Shown: positions 41,660-50,818 of the stretch, piece by piece
Numbering within the stretch: position 1 is the first letter of the stretch
Layout of the letters: each line of letters starts with the position of its first letter
From: Planctomycetaceae bacterium
Lineage (GTDB): Bacteria > Planctomycetota > Planctomycetia > Pirellulales > Pirellulaceae
Direction of reading: 5' to 3'
NCBI GenBank assembly: GCA_005778405.1
Contig: SXOA01000060.1
Coordinates: 62,001-126,000 of the forward strand
Length of the DNA stretch: 64,000 nt
The notes under the pieces: model-generated
Told to the model about the DNA's origin: nothing
Seen by the model: only the letters and a program-made list of their open reading frames with translations
Databases searched by the model: none
Made by a program: the position numbers and the translations under genes

Positions 41660-42949
41660 ATGTCACTCACCAACCGATCCACACTGCAGCGTAAATCCTC
41701 CAGGCGGGGGGCCATCGTCGTGATGGTTGCCTTCTGCCTGACCGTTCTCCTGGTCTGCGCGGCCATCTCCCTCGACGGCGGTGGTCTGCTGGAACAGCGG
41801 CGCAGAGCCCAGGCCACGGCGGATGCCGCTGCCATGGCCGCCGCGGAGAGCGTGTTCCGCAACTACCCGACGGACCATGGCCAGGATCCCAACGACGCGG
41901 CAAATGACCGTGGGCATGAGATCGCCTACGCCAATGGCTTCACTGACGACGGCACCAATACAATCGTCACCGTACATGTATCGCCGGAAAAGTATATGGG
42001 CGGCCCCCACAAGGGAGAAACTTTGCCGCCGGGATATGCCGAGGTGGTCGTGCAACGCAAGCAGAAACGATACTTTAGCGCCATCATCGGCTCGGGATCC
42101 ATTCCCATTACCGCGCGCGCCGTGGCGCGCGGCAACTGGTCACCAGCTTTCGTTGGCATTCACGTTTTGGACCTGCACGAGCCGTCCGCCCTCCGGTCGA
42201 CAGGGGGCGGAGCAGGGCAGGTCACGGGAGGTGCCGCGGTGATCGTCAATTCCGATGCCCCGGATGCCGCCGTGACGACAGGGGGGGGCACCGTAACTGC
42301 CGACAATTTCTCCGTCGTAGGAGGTACCAGTGGTGGAGGCTTCATCGGGAACATGAATACCGGAATGCAGCCGCAGCCCGATCCCTTGCGAGGTATTCCC
42401 CAGCCCAATAAGAGCGATTACACGACCCAAAGCAATGGTCCCAAGCACTACAGCAACGGCAATCGGACGCTGTCACCGGGCGTATACGGCGGCATCACCA
42501 TCACGGGACAGGCCAACGTGACCATGTTGCCGGGAATCTATTATATGGATGGGGGCGGTTTCTCCTTCCACGGCCAAGGGAACCTGGTGGCGAACGGAGT
42601 GATGATCTACAACGCTCCCAACAGCCCCAGCGACGGTATCAATCTCAGCGGTGCCAACGGCGGGTCCGTCTCGATTACACCCCCCACCAGCGGTGTTTAC
42701 AAGGGAATGACCTTGTTTCAAAATCGCTCGGCGGATCACACCATGAGCATCTCGGGGAACGCCAACTTCAGTGTAAAGGGGACTTTCTATACGGCGAACG
42801 GCCATATGAATGTGACGGGCAACGGAGCAGCCCAGATCGGCTCCCAATACGTCAGCCGGACTCTGGACATCAATGGTGGTGGCGGGATGCTGATTGACTA
42901 TGATGCCGACGACGTCATTCCCAGGCGGGTGCTGGGCCTGGTGGAGTAG
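41660..42949 (+). CDS. TadG-like pilus assembly protein
   Basis: This 429-residue protein has an N-terminal hydrophobic helix (IVVMVAFCLTVLLVCAAISL), then EQRRRAQATADAAAMAAAES, the hallmark of TadG/Tad_N proteins. Instead of a von Willebrand A domain, the remainder is Gly/Asn-rich with parallel-beta-like repeats (YGGITITGQANVTMLPGIYY). It is probably an extracytoplasmic adhesive or pilus-associated component. No ATPase, secretin or prepilin peptidase genes are in the window. Confidence 0.85.
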   Translation: MSLTNRSTLQRKSSRRGAIVVMVAFCLTVLLVCAAISLDGGGLLEQRRRAQATADAAAMAAAESVFRNYPTDHGQDPNDAANDRGHEIAYANGFTDDGTNTIVTVHVSPEKYMGGPHKGETLPPGYAEVVVQRKQKRYFSAIIGSGSIPITARAVARGNWSPAFVGIHVLDLHEPSALRSTGGGAGQVTGGAAVIVNSDAPDAAVTTGGGTVTADNFSVVGGTSGGGFIGNMNTGMQPQPDPLRGIPQPNKSDYTTQSNGPKHYSNGNRTLSPGVYGGITITGQANVTMLPGIYYMDGGGFSFHGQGNLVANGVMIYNAPNSPSDGINLSGANGGSVSITPPTSGVYKGMTLFQNRSADHTMSISGNANFSVKGTFYTANGHMNVTGNGAAQIGSQYVSRTLDINGGGGMLIDYDADDVIPRRVLGLVE

Positions 42950-43114
42950 TTGGCTGTTCTGCTCGAATCATCACTGGCGGAATCCACGAGGGTTCCGCCA
43001 AGTCGTTTCTTGCCGCACTCGCGAGCATTTCGATCACATTTGATTGATGCCTCCTTTTCCGCTACGATGAAAGGAGCCCGCTCGATTCCCCCCTCCGAAT
43101 AACCTCCCCCGCCC

Positions 43115-45886
43115 ATGCCCTGCTTCCGGCACGTCCTGTTGCTCTCAATCTGCTTGCTGGCAATGTCGTTGTTCAAATCGGCTGTCGCGGGGGAGAGTGA
43201 CAAGGCGGGAGACGAGTTCTTTGAAAGGCGGATTCGTCCTCTGCTGGCGGCGAATTGCTTTTCGTGCCATGGGAAGGAGAAGAAGGGGGGACTGAGCCTG
43301 GAGAGCCGGGCTGGGATGCTCGCTGGTGGTGATGGCGGAACGGTTGTCGCCCTGGGCAAGCCCGACGACAGCCGGCTGCTCAAGGCGGTGAAGTACGCGG
43401 ATGAAGAATTGCAAATGCCACCCAGTGCCAAGCTGGGCGAGCAAGATATCGCGCTCCTCAAGGAATGGATTGAGCGCGGCGCACCTTGGCCCGAAACAAA
43501 AGGGACGGCGGCTGGATTCATACGAACGAGCGGCACGGTTACCGCAGAAGATCGGCAGTTCTGGTCCTTTCAACCGGTGATGCCGCAACCTCAGCCGGCA
43601 GTGAAGAGCGCGGCATGGCTCCGTCAGCCGCTCGATTCCTTTGTCTTAGCGGCGCTCGAAGTCGAAAGGCTTCAGCCCGCCATAGAAGCCGACAAACGGA
43701 CGCTCCTTCGCCGCGCCAGTTTTGACCTCACCGGCCTGCCGCCGACTTTGGAAGAGGTCAACAGCTTTCTGGCGGATGAATCACCCGACGCTTATGAACG
43801 GCTCGTCGATAAGCTGCTCGCATCCCCGCGCTACGGCGAACGCTGGGGCCGGCACTGGCTCGATATCGCCCGCTATGCGGAGGACCAGGCTCACACCTTC
43901 GCGGCCCGGGCGTATCCCGGCGGCTATCGGTATCGAGACTGGGTGATCAACTCTTTCAACGCCGATTTGCCCTACAGCCGCTTCGTGCAGGAACAGATTG
44001 CGGCCGATTTGCTCGATGGCGGGGACCGCAACGCCCGCCTCCCGGCCCTCGGCTTCTTCGCCCTCGGCCCGGTCTATTACGCCGACGCCGGCTGTGCCCC
44101 CAAGGCCCAGGCGGACGAGATGGACGACCGGATCGACACGCTCACCCGCGGCATCCTCGGGCTCACCGTCTCCTGTGCCCGTTGCCACGATCACAAATTC
44201 GATCCAATTCCAACAAAGGACTACTACGCCCTCGCCGGCGTCTTCGCCAGCACGGAATATTTCGAGGCCCCGCTCGCACCGCCAGACATTGTCGCCGCCT
44301 ACGACCTGCGCGTCGCCCGCGTCAAGGAACAAGAGAAGGCCATCGAAGACGCGAAGAACGAAACGCAGCGGGAAATTCGCGAATCGCTGGCATTGCAAAC
44401 CGGCAAGTATGTCGTCGCCTCTTGGAAGCTGCAAAACAAACAGAAAAAGAAGGCTGCTGACCCCGTGACCGCGACTCTGGCGGCTGTGAACGACAAGGTG
44501 GCGGCAGTCAACCTCGCCAAGGAGGCGGGCCTCCAAGAATTCGCCATCGAAGCCTGGGCGAAATTCCTCAGCGGGGACAACGTGCAGAAAAGGCCGTACC
44601 TCGCCGCTTGGAAAGATGCTGCCGCTGCACAGGACGCCAAGACCGACCTGTCCGGCGACACCGCCGCCCTGGCGGCCATTCAGGCAGTCGCTGACCAACT
44701 TCAGAAAGATGTTGCCGCCGCCCTGGACAAGCGCCGCGCCAAGGAATCGCTCGACAAAGCGGCTGAGGAACTCCTGAAAGACATCGTTGATGACAACAAC
44801 GCGCCGTGCGCCCTTCCCAAGGAGAAGAAGGATCAGATCGACAAGCTCATCTCGGAAGAGCGCCGCAAGAAGAACGAAGAACTGAAGAAGGAGCTCGAAG
44901 AGCGGAAGAAGCAGGTTGGCGAAAAGTATCCTGTGGCCCACTGTATCAAGGACGGCGCGGTCAAGAACCTGCAGATTTATCGTCGCGGCAATTACAAGGA
45001 TCTGGGGGATGAATCGCCGCGGAAGTTCCTGGAAATCCTGTCAGCCGGCGATGCGAAACCATTCTCGCAAGGGAGCGGCCGCCTGGAGCTCGCCAATGCG
45101 ATTTCCAGCGAGCAGAATCCGCTCACCGCTCGTGTGCTGGTCAACCGGGTCTGGCAGCAGCACTTTGGCCGCGGCCTGGTCGGGACTCCTAGCAACTTTG
45201 GCATGCTCGGCGAGCGGCCGACGCATCCGGAATTGCTTGACGACCTCGCCAGCCGCTTCATGTCCGGCGGCTGGTCGCTGAAATGGCTGCATCGGCAGAT
45301 CATGCTCTCGGCGACGTACCGCTTGTCGGCTGATCTGATTCCGGCCAATTTCCAGCGCGAACCTGATAACCGCCTCTTGTGGCGGATGAATCGCCGGCGG
45401 CTCGATATTGAATCCTGGCGAGATTCGCTGCTGACCGCGTCGGGGAATCTCGACCTGTCGCTCGGGGGACAGTCCCTCGACATCGCCAAAGACAACAACC
45501 GCCGCCGCACGCTCTACGCCTCCGTCAGCCGGCACAACCTCAATAGCACGCTCCGCCTCTTCGACTTCCCCGATCCGAACCTCACCAGCGAGCGCCGCAG
45601 CGTCACCACGGTCCCCATGCAGCAATTGTTCGTTCTGAACGGCCCATTCATGGTCAGCCAAGCCAAGACGCTGGCCGCCCGCCTGCAAACCGAGTCAGCC
45701 GACGACTCCGCCCGCATCCGCTTCGCCTACGAGCTTCTCTTCAGCCGTGAGCCGACCGAGAAGGAACTGCAAGTGGGGACGACCTTCCTCAAAGCCGCCG
45801 AAAGCCAGCCGGATGTGAAGCTGACGCCGTGGGAGCGGTATACTCAGGCGCTGCTGGGGACGAATGAGTTTGTGTTTGTGGATTGA
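43115..45886 (+). CDS. PSCyt1/DUF1549/DUF1553 exported protein
   Basis: This 923-residue planctomycete-type protein starts with a signal peptide (LLSICLLAMSLFKSAVA). A PSCyt1 cytochrome-like domain has CFSCH (C48, C51, H52). The DUF1549 domain contains TGLPPTLEEVNSFL and SPRYGERWGRHWLDIARYA, and a second CxxCH (C354, C357, H358). A long coiled insert rich in Lys and Glu covers about 405-625. A C-terminal DUF1553 domain follows (LVNRVWQQHFGRGLVGTP). It is probably periplasmic and haem-binding. In this phylum it normally sits next to a DUF1501 gene. Here the partner at 46715 is separated by an unrelated gene. Confidence 0.93.
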   Translation: MPCFRHVLLLSICLLAMSLFKSAVAGESDKAGDEFFERRIRPLLAANCFSCHGKEKKGGLSLESRAGMLAGGDGGTVVALGKPDDSRLLKAVKYADEELQMPPSAKLGEQDIALLKEWIERGAPWPETKGTAAGFIRTSGTVTAEDRQFWSFQPVMPQPQPAVKSAAWLRQPLDSFVLAALEVERLQPAIEADKRTLLRRASFDLTGLPPTLEEVNSFLADESPDAYERLVDKLLASPRYGERWGRHWLDIARYAEDQAHTFAARAYPGGYRYRDWVINSFNADLPYSRFVQEQIAADLLDGGDRNARLPALGFFALGPVYYADAGCAPKAQADEMDDRIDTLTRGILGLTVSCARCHDHKFDPIPTKDYYALAGVFASTEYFEAPLAPPDIVAAYDLRVARVKEQEKAIEDAKNETQREIRESLALQTGKYVVASWKLQNKQKKKAADPVTATLAAVNDKVAAVNLAKEAGLQEFAIEAWAKFLSGDNVQKRPYLAAWKDAAAAQDAKTDLSGDTAALAAIQAVADQLQKDVAAALDKRRAKESLDKAAEELLKDIVDDNNAPCALPKEKKDQIDKLISEERRKKNEELKKELEERKKQVGEKYPVAHCIKDGAVKNLQIYRRGNYKDLGDESPRKFLEILSAGDAKPFSQGSGRLELANAISSEQNPLTARVLVNRVWQQHFGRGLVGTPSNFGMLGERPTHPELLDDLASRFMSGGWSLKWLHRQIMLSATYRLSADLIPANFQREPDNRLLWRMNRRRLDIESWRDSLLTASGNLDLSLGGQSLDIAKDNNRRRTLYASVSRHNLNSTLRLFDFPDPNLTSERRSVTTVPMQQLFVLNGPFMVSQAKTLAARLQTESADDSARIRFAYELLFSREPTEKELQVGTTFLKAAESQPDVKLTPWERYTQALLGTNEFVFVD

Positions 45887-45932
45887 TCGCGCCCTGTTCC
45901 TAGGGAGATGGGTCGGGGTAAGGGTATCCAAC

Positions 45933-46541
45933 ATGCCGCAATCGGTTTGGACAGACCCGATATTCCTAAGTGCCGATGATATAGCCTTGCCGGAAACTTC
46001 GCGGGAGTTTTTGGTATCCCGTGGGCTACCCCGGGTGATGATCTTTGAATGGCAAAATAGCTTCGAAATCTCTTTTTCGCCGCTACAGTCAAAGCTCCTT
46101 CCCTACAACACGTCCGTCAGGTGGGGCGATTTCTTTGATCACGACCTTGACGAACGATGGACTAGTGAATTTATCGTTGGCGAGGAGGAGTTTTGTAACG
46201 GAAGTGCGTCTTACTGTCTGAACGCAAAGACTGGTTACGTCAGCAGAATCGATTGCCAACTGTCCATTCCTCAATCCTTCGTTAACTCATCGGTTGAGTT
46301 GTTTAGCAAGAGCTTGTTGGTCGCGAAGGAATGGTCGGACAGCCTTCGCACCACCAGAATGGCACCTTCGAGGGACACACTGACGCAACTTGCAGACAGC
46401 CTAGAGTGCTTTGACCCGGCCGCATTCGCGAATTCGGACAACATCTGGCGGAACTTAATTGAGTTGATGCTCGATGAGCTGAGTTCCCTCACAAGCGTGG
46501 TTATCACGGATGACGCGAGCTACTCAAAACCACGATTCTGA
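45933..46541 (+). CDS. SUKH-4-like immunity protein
   Basis: This 202-residue protein resembles SUKH-4 immunity proteins: LPETSREFLVSRGLPR near the start, an acidic-edge beta domain in the middle (SASYCLNAKTGYVSRIDCQ) and FVNSSVELFSKSLLVAKEW in the later helix. SUKH proteins neutralise polymorphic toxins. The gene is more AT-rich than its neighbours (TTG, TTA and GTT codons), suggesting transfer. No cognate toxin is next to it. It sits between a PSCyt1/DUF1549/DUF1553 gene and its usual DUF1501 partner. The start is taken at Met 45933, but an earlier start overlapping the upstream gene is possible. Confidence 0.65.
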   Translation: MPQSVWTDPIFLSADDIALPETSREFLVSRGLPRVMIFEWQNSFEISFSPLQSKLLPYNTSVRWGDFFDHDLDERWTSEFIVGEEEFCNGSASYCLNAKTGYVSRIDCQLSIPQSFVNSSVELFSKSLLVAKEWSDSLRTTRMAPSRDTLTQLADSLECFDPAAFANSDNIWRNLIELMLDELSSLTSVVITDDASYSKPRF

Positions 46542-46548
46542 CACGACT

Positions 46549-46625
46549 CCGTGGGCTTACGCTCTACGGCTCACAGGTTCCGCGGCTTCGCGGCTCCGAA
46601 ATCCCTTGCTTACGCTGCGGGTTAC
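46549..46625. repeat. Cluster of CTTACG-type palindromic repeats
   Basis: Three small palindromes follow the SUKH stop: an imperfect one at 46549-46574 (core GTGGGCTTACGCTCTACGG), a perfect stem CCGCG/CGCGG at 46580-46593 around GCTT, and a third at 46603-46625 (core CCTTGCTTACGCTGCGGG). These match the CTTACG-centred interspersed repeats I associate with planctomycetes. They lie at the downstream edge of the apparently inserted SUKH gene. Confidence 0.55.
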
Positions 46626-46714
46626 TGTGTTGTCATGCCGATTGTGGCGGTATAATGAACTGGAGTCGCCCCGCCTAACCCAAGCCCCACTTCCTCACTC
46701 TCGAGGAACCCGCC

Positions 46715-48145
46715 ATGAATTTCACCCTTTCCCGCCGCGATTGGCTCTCACGCATGGGTGGCGGCTTCGGCACTCTTGGCCTCGCCAGCGTCCTGGCCGA
46801 AGCGGGCCTGCTCGATACTGAAAGCCCTGCAAGCGCAGCCGAATCATCGTCAACATCAGCTTCTTCCGCCGCCACCAGCCCTCTCGCCCCGCGCGCCCCA
46901 CATTTCCGCGCCAAAGCCAAGCGCGTCATCTTCCTCTTCATGAACGGCGGGCCGTCGCACGTCGATACTTTCGATCCGAAGCCGGCACTCCAAAAATACG
47001 CCGGCACGAAGCCCGAAGCGCTCACCAAGAACTACCAGCGGTCCGTCGGCAATCTGTTCCCTTCGCCGTTCAAGTTTGCCAAGTACGGCCAGGCGGGAAT
47101 CGACGTCAGCGAGCTGTTCCCGCACATCGCGGAGAAGATCGACGACATCTGCGTCATCCGCTCGATGCACACGGACATTCCCAACCATGAGCCGGGCCTG
47201 CTCATGATGAACAGCGGCAACACGCAGCCAACGCGGCCGAGCCTCGGGTCGTGGCTGACGTACGGCCTGGGGACGGAGAACCAGAACCTGCCGGGGTATG
47301 TCGTCTTCTGCCCCGGCAAGCCGGTGGTCGGACCGCAGCTTTGGTCGAACAGTTTTCTGCCGGGGATTTTTCAGGGCTGCCACATCGACAACAGCAAGCT
47401 CGACCCGCGGACCGTCATCCAGCACGTCCACAACCAGTACCTCCCCGCCGCGGCCCAGCGGCAGCAGCTCGACCTGCTGCAGGAGCTCAACCGCGAGCAT
47501 CTGGCGGCCCGCGGGGCGGACGGCCAGCTCGAAGCCCGCATCGAATCGCTGGAAATGGCCTTCCGCCTCCAATTCGCCGCCCAGGAAGTTTTTGAGCTGA
47601 GCCGCGAAAGCGAAGCGACCCGAAAGCTCTACGGCAGCGGCCAGTTCGCCGACGCCTGCCTCGTCGCCCGCCGCCTCGTCGAGCGCGGCGTCCGGATGGT
47701 GCAACTCTACTACGGCGGCGGCCAACCCTGGGACGACCACGGCGACATCCTGAACCACAAGAACCACGCTCTCGCCAGCGACCGCCCCATCGCCGCCCTC
47801 CTCGCCGATCTCAAGAGCCGCGGCCTGCTCGACGAAACGCTCGTCGTCTGGGGGGGCGAATTCGGCCGCACCCCCTGGTCCGAAGGGGCCAAAGGCCGCG
47901 ACCACCACAGCCGCGGCTTCACGATGTGGCTGGCCGGCGGCGGCGTGAAAGGGGGCCAGGCCCTCGGCAACACCGACGAGTTCGGCAACGAAGCGGTCGA
48001 AAACAAAGTCCACGTCCACGACCTCCACGCCACCCTCCTCCACCTCCTCGGCCTCGACCACACCCGCCTCACCTACCGCTACAGCGGCCGCGACTTCCGG
48101 CTGACCGACGTGCATGGGCGGGTGGTGGGGGAGATCATCGCGTGA
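46715..48145 (+). CDS. Tat-exported DUF1501 protein (copy 3)
   Basis: This 476-residue protein has a Tat signal (TLSRRDWLSRMGGGFGTLG), then an Ala/Ser-rich linker. The DUF1501 domain contains VIFLFMNGGPSHVDTFDPK, VIRSMHTDIPNHEPGLLMM, LVVWGGEFGRTPWSEGAKG and RDHHSRGFTMWLAGGG. It is the expected companion of the PSCyt1/DUF1549/DUF1553 gene upstream. This copy has the complete histidine-rich end region. An open frame on the opposite strand covers it fully, but its codon use reflects only the high GC. Confidence 0.93.
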   Translation: MNFTLSRRDWLSRMGGGFGTLGLASVLAEAGLLDTESPASAAESSSTSASSAATSPLAPRAPHFRAKAKRVIFLFMNGGPSHVDTFDPKPALQKYAGTKPEALTKNYQRSVGNLFPSPFKFAKYGQAGIDVSELFPHIAEKIDDICVIRSMHTDIPNHEPGLLMMNSGNTQPTRPSLGSWLTYGLGTENQNLPGYVVFCPGKPVVGPQLWSNSFLPGIFQGCHIDNSKLDPRTVIQHVHNQYLPAAAQRQQLDLLQELNREHLAARGADGQLEARIESLEMAFRLQFAAQEVFELSRESEATRKLYGSGQFADACLVARRLVERGVRMVQLYYGGGQPWDDHGDILNHKNHALASDRPIAALLADLKSRGLLDETLVVWGGEFGRTPWSEGAKGRDHHSRGFTMWLAGGGVKGGQALGNTDEFGNEAVENKVHVHDLHATLLHLLGLDHTRLTYRYSGRDFRLTDVHGRVVGEIIA

Positions 48146-48162
48146 CGATCTGACTGTGTGCG

Positions 48163-48237
48163 CAACTTGGCGTACTTCGCGTGATACCCCTCTTTGCCTT
48201 GGAAATGGGGCCTCACGCAGAGTCACAAAGTCCGCGG
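48163..48237. repeat. Degenerate inverted repeat (copy 3 of the class)
   Basis: CAACTTGGCGTACTTCGCGTGA (48163-48184, first 20 bases CAACTTGGCGTACTTCGCGT) faces an imperfect inverse at 48213-48237 (TCACGCAGAG, TCACAAAG, TCCGCGG), with a 28-nt spacer. The layout (arms of about 22-25 nt, three sub-repeats, spacer 28) matches the copies at 24353 and 34284, although the sequence differs. It lies in the gap after the DUF1501 gene. Confidence 0.55.
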
Positions 48238-48368
48238 AGATAGAAACGGGCCAGCAGGCAATCCTCCCCCCGTGACTTACTTGTTCGGAACATGATCCGT
48301 AGACTTTACGGTATCGAGGTGCTGCTCGAGCGGAGCGGGATGACCAATACCTGCGAGGACAACCGGCG

Positions 48369-48632
48369 ATGAGTTTTTCCCAAAGATTGTTCACGGCCAT
48401 CCTGCCCCGACGCTGGGCCGAGTCGATGGAAGCGGAATCACGCTCCTGGATGGTCCGCTGCCCGTGCGGCTGCGAGCGGTCCGTCTGGGAACTGGGAGGC
48501 ATTCGCTGGAAAGCCTCCGGCCAGCCTCGTAGATACATGCGTTGTCCCAAGTGCGGCCAACTCGCCTGGCATTCGGTAACGCGCGACCCGGCAGCGAACC
48601 CGCCGATTCCGAGCGGCAAGTACCACGTGTGA
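48369..48632 (+). CDS. Small zinc-ribbon protein
   Basis: This 87-residue protein has CPCGC and, about 30 residues later, CPKCG, a zinc-ribbon arrangement. The segment between is basic (RWKASGQPRRYMRC). GAGGA upstream supports the ATG. No signal is present, so it is cytoplasmic. It may bind nucleic acid or protein, and is likely lineage-specific. The next gene starts 30 bases later on the same strand. Confidence 0.7.
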   Translation: MSFSQRLFTAILPRRWAESMEAESRSWMVRCPCGCERSVWELGGIRWKASGQPRRYMRCPKCGQLAWHSVTRDPAANPPIPSGKYHV

Positions 48633-48661
48633 ATTGCGGAGTGTCCCTGGCAGAGTTCTTA

Positions 48662-49144
48662 ATGACGGTATTGCCTCAATCATCGTGGAACTGGCAACGC
48701 GCCGCGTGGGGCACCAGCCTCTGTGCCCTGGGAGGCGCATTGGCTCCTAAAGGACTATCGCTCGGAATCATGCTTTACCGCTGGCTTGTGGGACCAACGG
48801 AATTGGCGAGTGAGTGGTTTCGGAGCGATCTTGAAGCTGGGATGATTTATCCCGTGGTCGGTTGCGCGGTTGTATGTGCTTGCGCCGGATGGGCGACATT
48901 TGCACCTGCTGGAAAGTACAGCTTTGCCTGGTCGCTGGCGATTATTTTTGTCGCAAGTTTGGTGGCTTGGATGGTCCTGGGCTGGATGGAATTGACACCC
49001 CGTCGATACAAGGGTGTGGACCATCCCGCCTTCTATCCATCAGAATTGTTGGTCCTAATTGTCCCGCCGAGCCTGGCGGCCGCGTTTCTTACCATGATTC
49101 GGGTTCGCCGCGCGCCGAAATCAGACACTCTCGTTCCGTCGTAG
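48662..49144 (+). CDS. Hypothetical membrane protein
   Basis: This 160-residue protein has about four predicted membrane helices (about 17-35, 62-84, 91-113, 127-146). No motif is recognised. The start at ATG 48662 is the first Met that leaves the coding pattern intact. An open frame reaches further upstream through the zinc-ribbon gene in another frame and is not used. The function is unknown. Confidence 0.65.
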   Translation: MTVLPQSSWNWQRAAWGTSLCALGGALAPKGLSLGIMLYRWLVGPTELASEWFRSDLEAGMIYPVVGCAVVCACAGWATFAPAGKYSFAWSLAIIFVASLVAWMVLGWMELTPRRYKGVDHPAFYPSELLVLIVPPSLAAAFLTMIRVRRAPKSDTLVPS

Positions 49145-49200
49145 TGGTAAAGCGCGCAGTGGCGCGAGAAAGTCAATAGTTCGCCGCCTTAGGTAATCGC

Positions 49201-49677
49201 ATGGCAGAGTCCTTCGAAGCTGATCCAAAGATTGCGGAGATCGCAGCGGCGTACTCGCTTGACGCCGTGGATCTCGCTGCCAGCAACTTTGGTATCAAGC
49301 TCGACTGGTCTGACAGTAGCGTCCAAAGGATTGAACATATTCTTGGACGCCTGCACGACGACATGGCGCAATCCAACCCGCCGGAGGAGGCAGTTTGGAC
49401 GTTTGCCAAAGCGTTCGGCAGCTATGTTGGAGAAGTGCTGCGCAAACACCACGGCGGCGAGTGGGGCATGGTCAACCTGAATGGGCAATCGTTTCCGGGA
49501 ATTCAACAGGGTGGTGGGCGGCTGTCTTGGCCGTGGGGTCGCGCTCACAAGCGAATCGTGAACGGCCCAGAAGATAACATTTGGCACTACTACCAACTGT
49601 TGCGTAAACAAAAGGGTTGTGCATCAGAAACCGGCGATGACATGCCGCCGACGAAGCCTTGGTGGCGTTTCTGGTAA
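49201..49677 (+). CDS. Hypothetical protein, DUF3806-like
   Basis: This 158-residue soluble protein has the segment FAKAFGSYVGEVLRKHHGGE. This resembles the core of DUF3806-type proteins, which typically have AFGxYLGEVxRxxxGGxW. The N-terminus has a helical acidic region, and the C-terminus ends in Trp-rich PPTKPWWRFW. Third-codon GC is moderate. It may belong to a small set of accessory genes here. The function is unknown. Confidence 0.65.
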   Translation: MAESFEADPKIAEIAAAYSLDAVDLAASNFGIKLDWSDSSVQRIEHILGRLHDDMAQSNPPEEAVWTFAKAFGSYVGEVLRKHHGGEWGMVNLNGQSFPGIQQGGGRLSWPWGRAHKRIVNGPEDNIWHYYQLLRKQKGCASETGDDMPPTKPWWRFW

Positions 49678-49855
49678 ACGTGGCACCGGCGAACCAGTCG
49701 CTGCACCCGATGGCGGCCGAATCACTGCTTTGGGGACATCCTGTCCTACCTGCGACCGCACCGATGAGCTTGTGGGCAATGCTTAGCGCATTTGCCGGGC
49801 GCGCGGCTGGCTCCACGGAAACAGGTTACTTCGAACGGCGGGTGACAGCGGACAG

Positions 49856-50119
49856 CTACGCGCTTGGCCGGCGGAAGTGTTGATAGGCAAGTAGCACTTC
49901 GTAGAGGTCGCTGCTGATGGTCATCTCGTCGCTGGAAAAGTCTTCCAGCCAGGCCCGCCGGCTATCGGCAGCTTCCAGGAGGAGGGGCAGGACTTCGCCG
50001 ACGGGGACGTTGACCATCTGCCGGGCGGAGCTTTCCTGCCCGGCGGTCAGTGCCTCCTCGGGTCCGTAATAGACGCGTAGCCCGCTGGTGGAAACGCTGC
50101 CGAGGCGATTGCGGGGCAT
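49856..50119 (-). CDS. Small hypothetical protein
   Basis: This 87-residue protein includes STSGLRVYYGPEEALTAGQE and ISSDLYEVLLAYQHFRRPS. AAGGA upstream of Met 50119 supports that start over one 17 codons earlier. It is acidic, with no membrane segment. It resembles small proteins found in other planctomycetes in my recollection. The function is unknown. Confidence 0.6.
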   Translation of the reverse strand: MPRNRLGSVSTSGLRVYYGPEEALTAGQESSARQMVNVPVGEVLPLLLEAADSRRAWLEDFSSDEMTISSDLYEVLLAYQHFRRPSA

Positions 50120-50390
50120 CAAGGATCCTTCCTTACGAGAGATTCCAATTCCAGCGGATTTAACCAGCAACTCGCAGTTCCCTGCTAGCGCATCCTGCGC
50201 GCGGGGACTTCTGCCACATCGATTATCGGCAGGCAGGGGCTTGAGCTTCGTGAAATCTTCATGCGCGAACGCCGAATGAATCCGCCAAATGTAAAGCTAG
50301 GAAAGCGAGGGGCCAGACGAAGAGGCGGGCGTTTGTTATCCTGGGAGTTTGCCCCTAGATACTTCCGCCACGCTCGCCAGGTACGATTGC

Positions 50391-50729
50391 ATGACCACCG
50401 CTGCCGAACTCTTCAAAGAAGCCGAGACCCTGAAACGGGCCGGCAAAAACGCCGAAGCGATCGATAAGTTTGCGGAGGTCGTGAAAGCGGACGACACCTA
50501 TGTCCTGGCCCACATGGCCCTGGCCGTCTTGCTAGGCAAAGCGGGCCGTCATGCCGACGCCATCCGCCACAGCGAGCGGGCCTGCGAACTGGAGCCCACG
50601 GAAGTCTTTAACTACACCGCTCTCAGCGTCACCTTTCAGAAGGCGTTTGAAGCAACCCAGGACCGGACGTTCATCTACAAGGCGGAAGAGGCCAAAACCA
50701 AGGCCCACGAGCTGCAACACAGGCATTAA
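50391..50729 (+). CDS. Short TPR protein
   Basis: This 112-residue protein has two to three TPR-like helical pairs (AAELFKEAETLKRAGKNAEA, then YVLAHMALAVLLGKAGRHA, then VFNYTALSVTFQKAFEATQD). It is cytoplasmic. It probably mediates protein contacts and has no catalytic motif. The start at ATG 50391 gives a full first TPR helix. It converges with the CAP-domain gene. Confidence 0.8.
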   Translation: MTTAAELFKEAETLKRAGKNAEAIDKFAEVVKADDTYVLAHMALAVLLGKAGRHADAIRHSERACELEPTEVFNYTALSVTFQKAFEATQDRTFIYKAEEAKTKAHELQHRH

Positions 50730-50818
50730 ATGGAGAAGGCCCACGAGTTCCTCTCGCGGGCCTTCAAGGTATATGAGAGGGATGGGCCTTCCTGCCGATC
50801 CGCTAGCACTTTTTGAAA

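Noticed and set aside
46856-48619. Long open frame on the minus strand (587 codons)
   Set aside because: It lies opposite the DUF1501 gene, has no recognisable domain, and its composition follows the high GC of the coding strand. The plus-strand gene has a Tat signal and conserved motifs.
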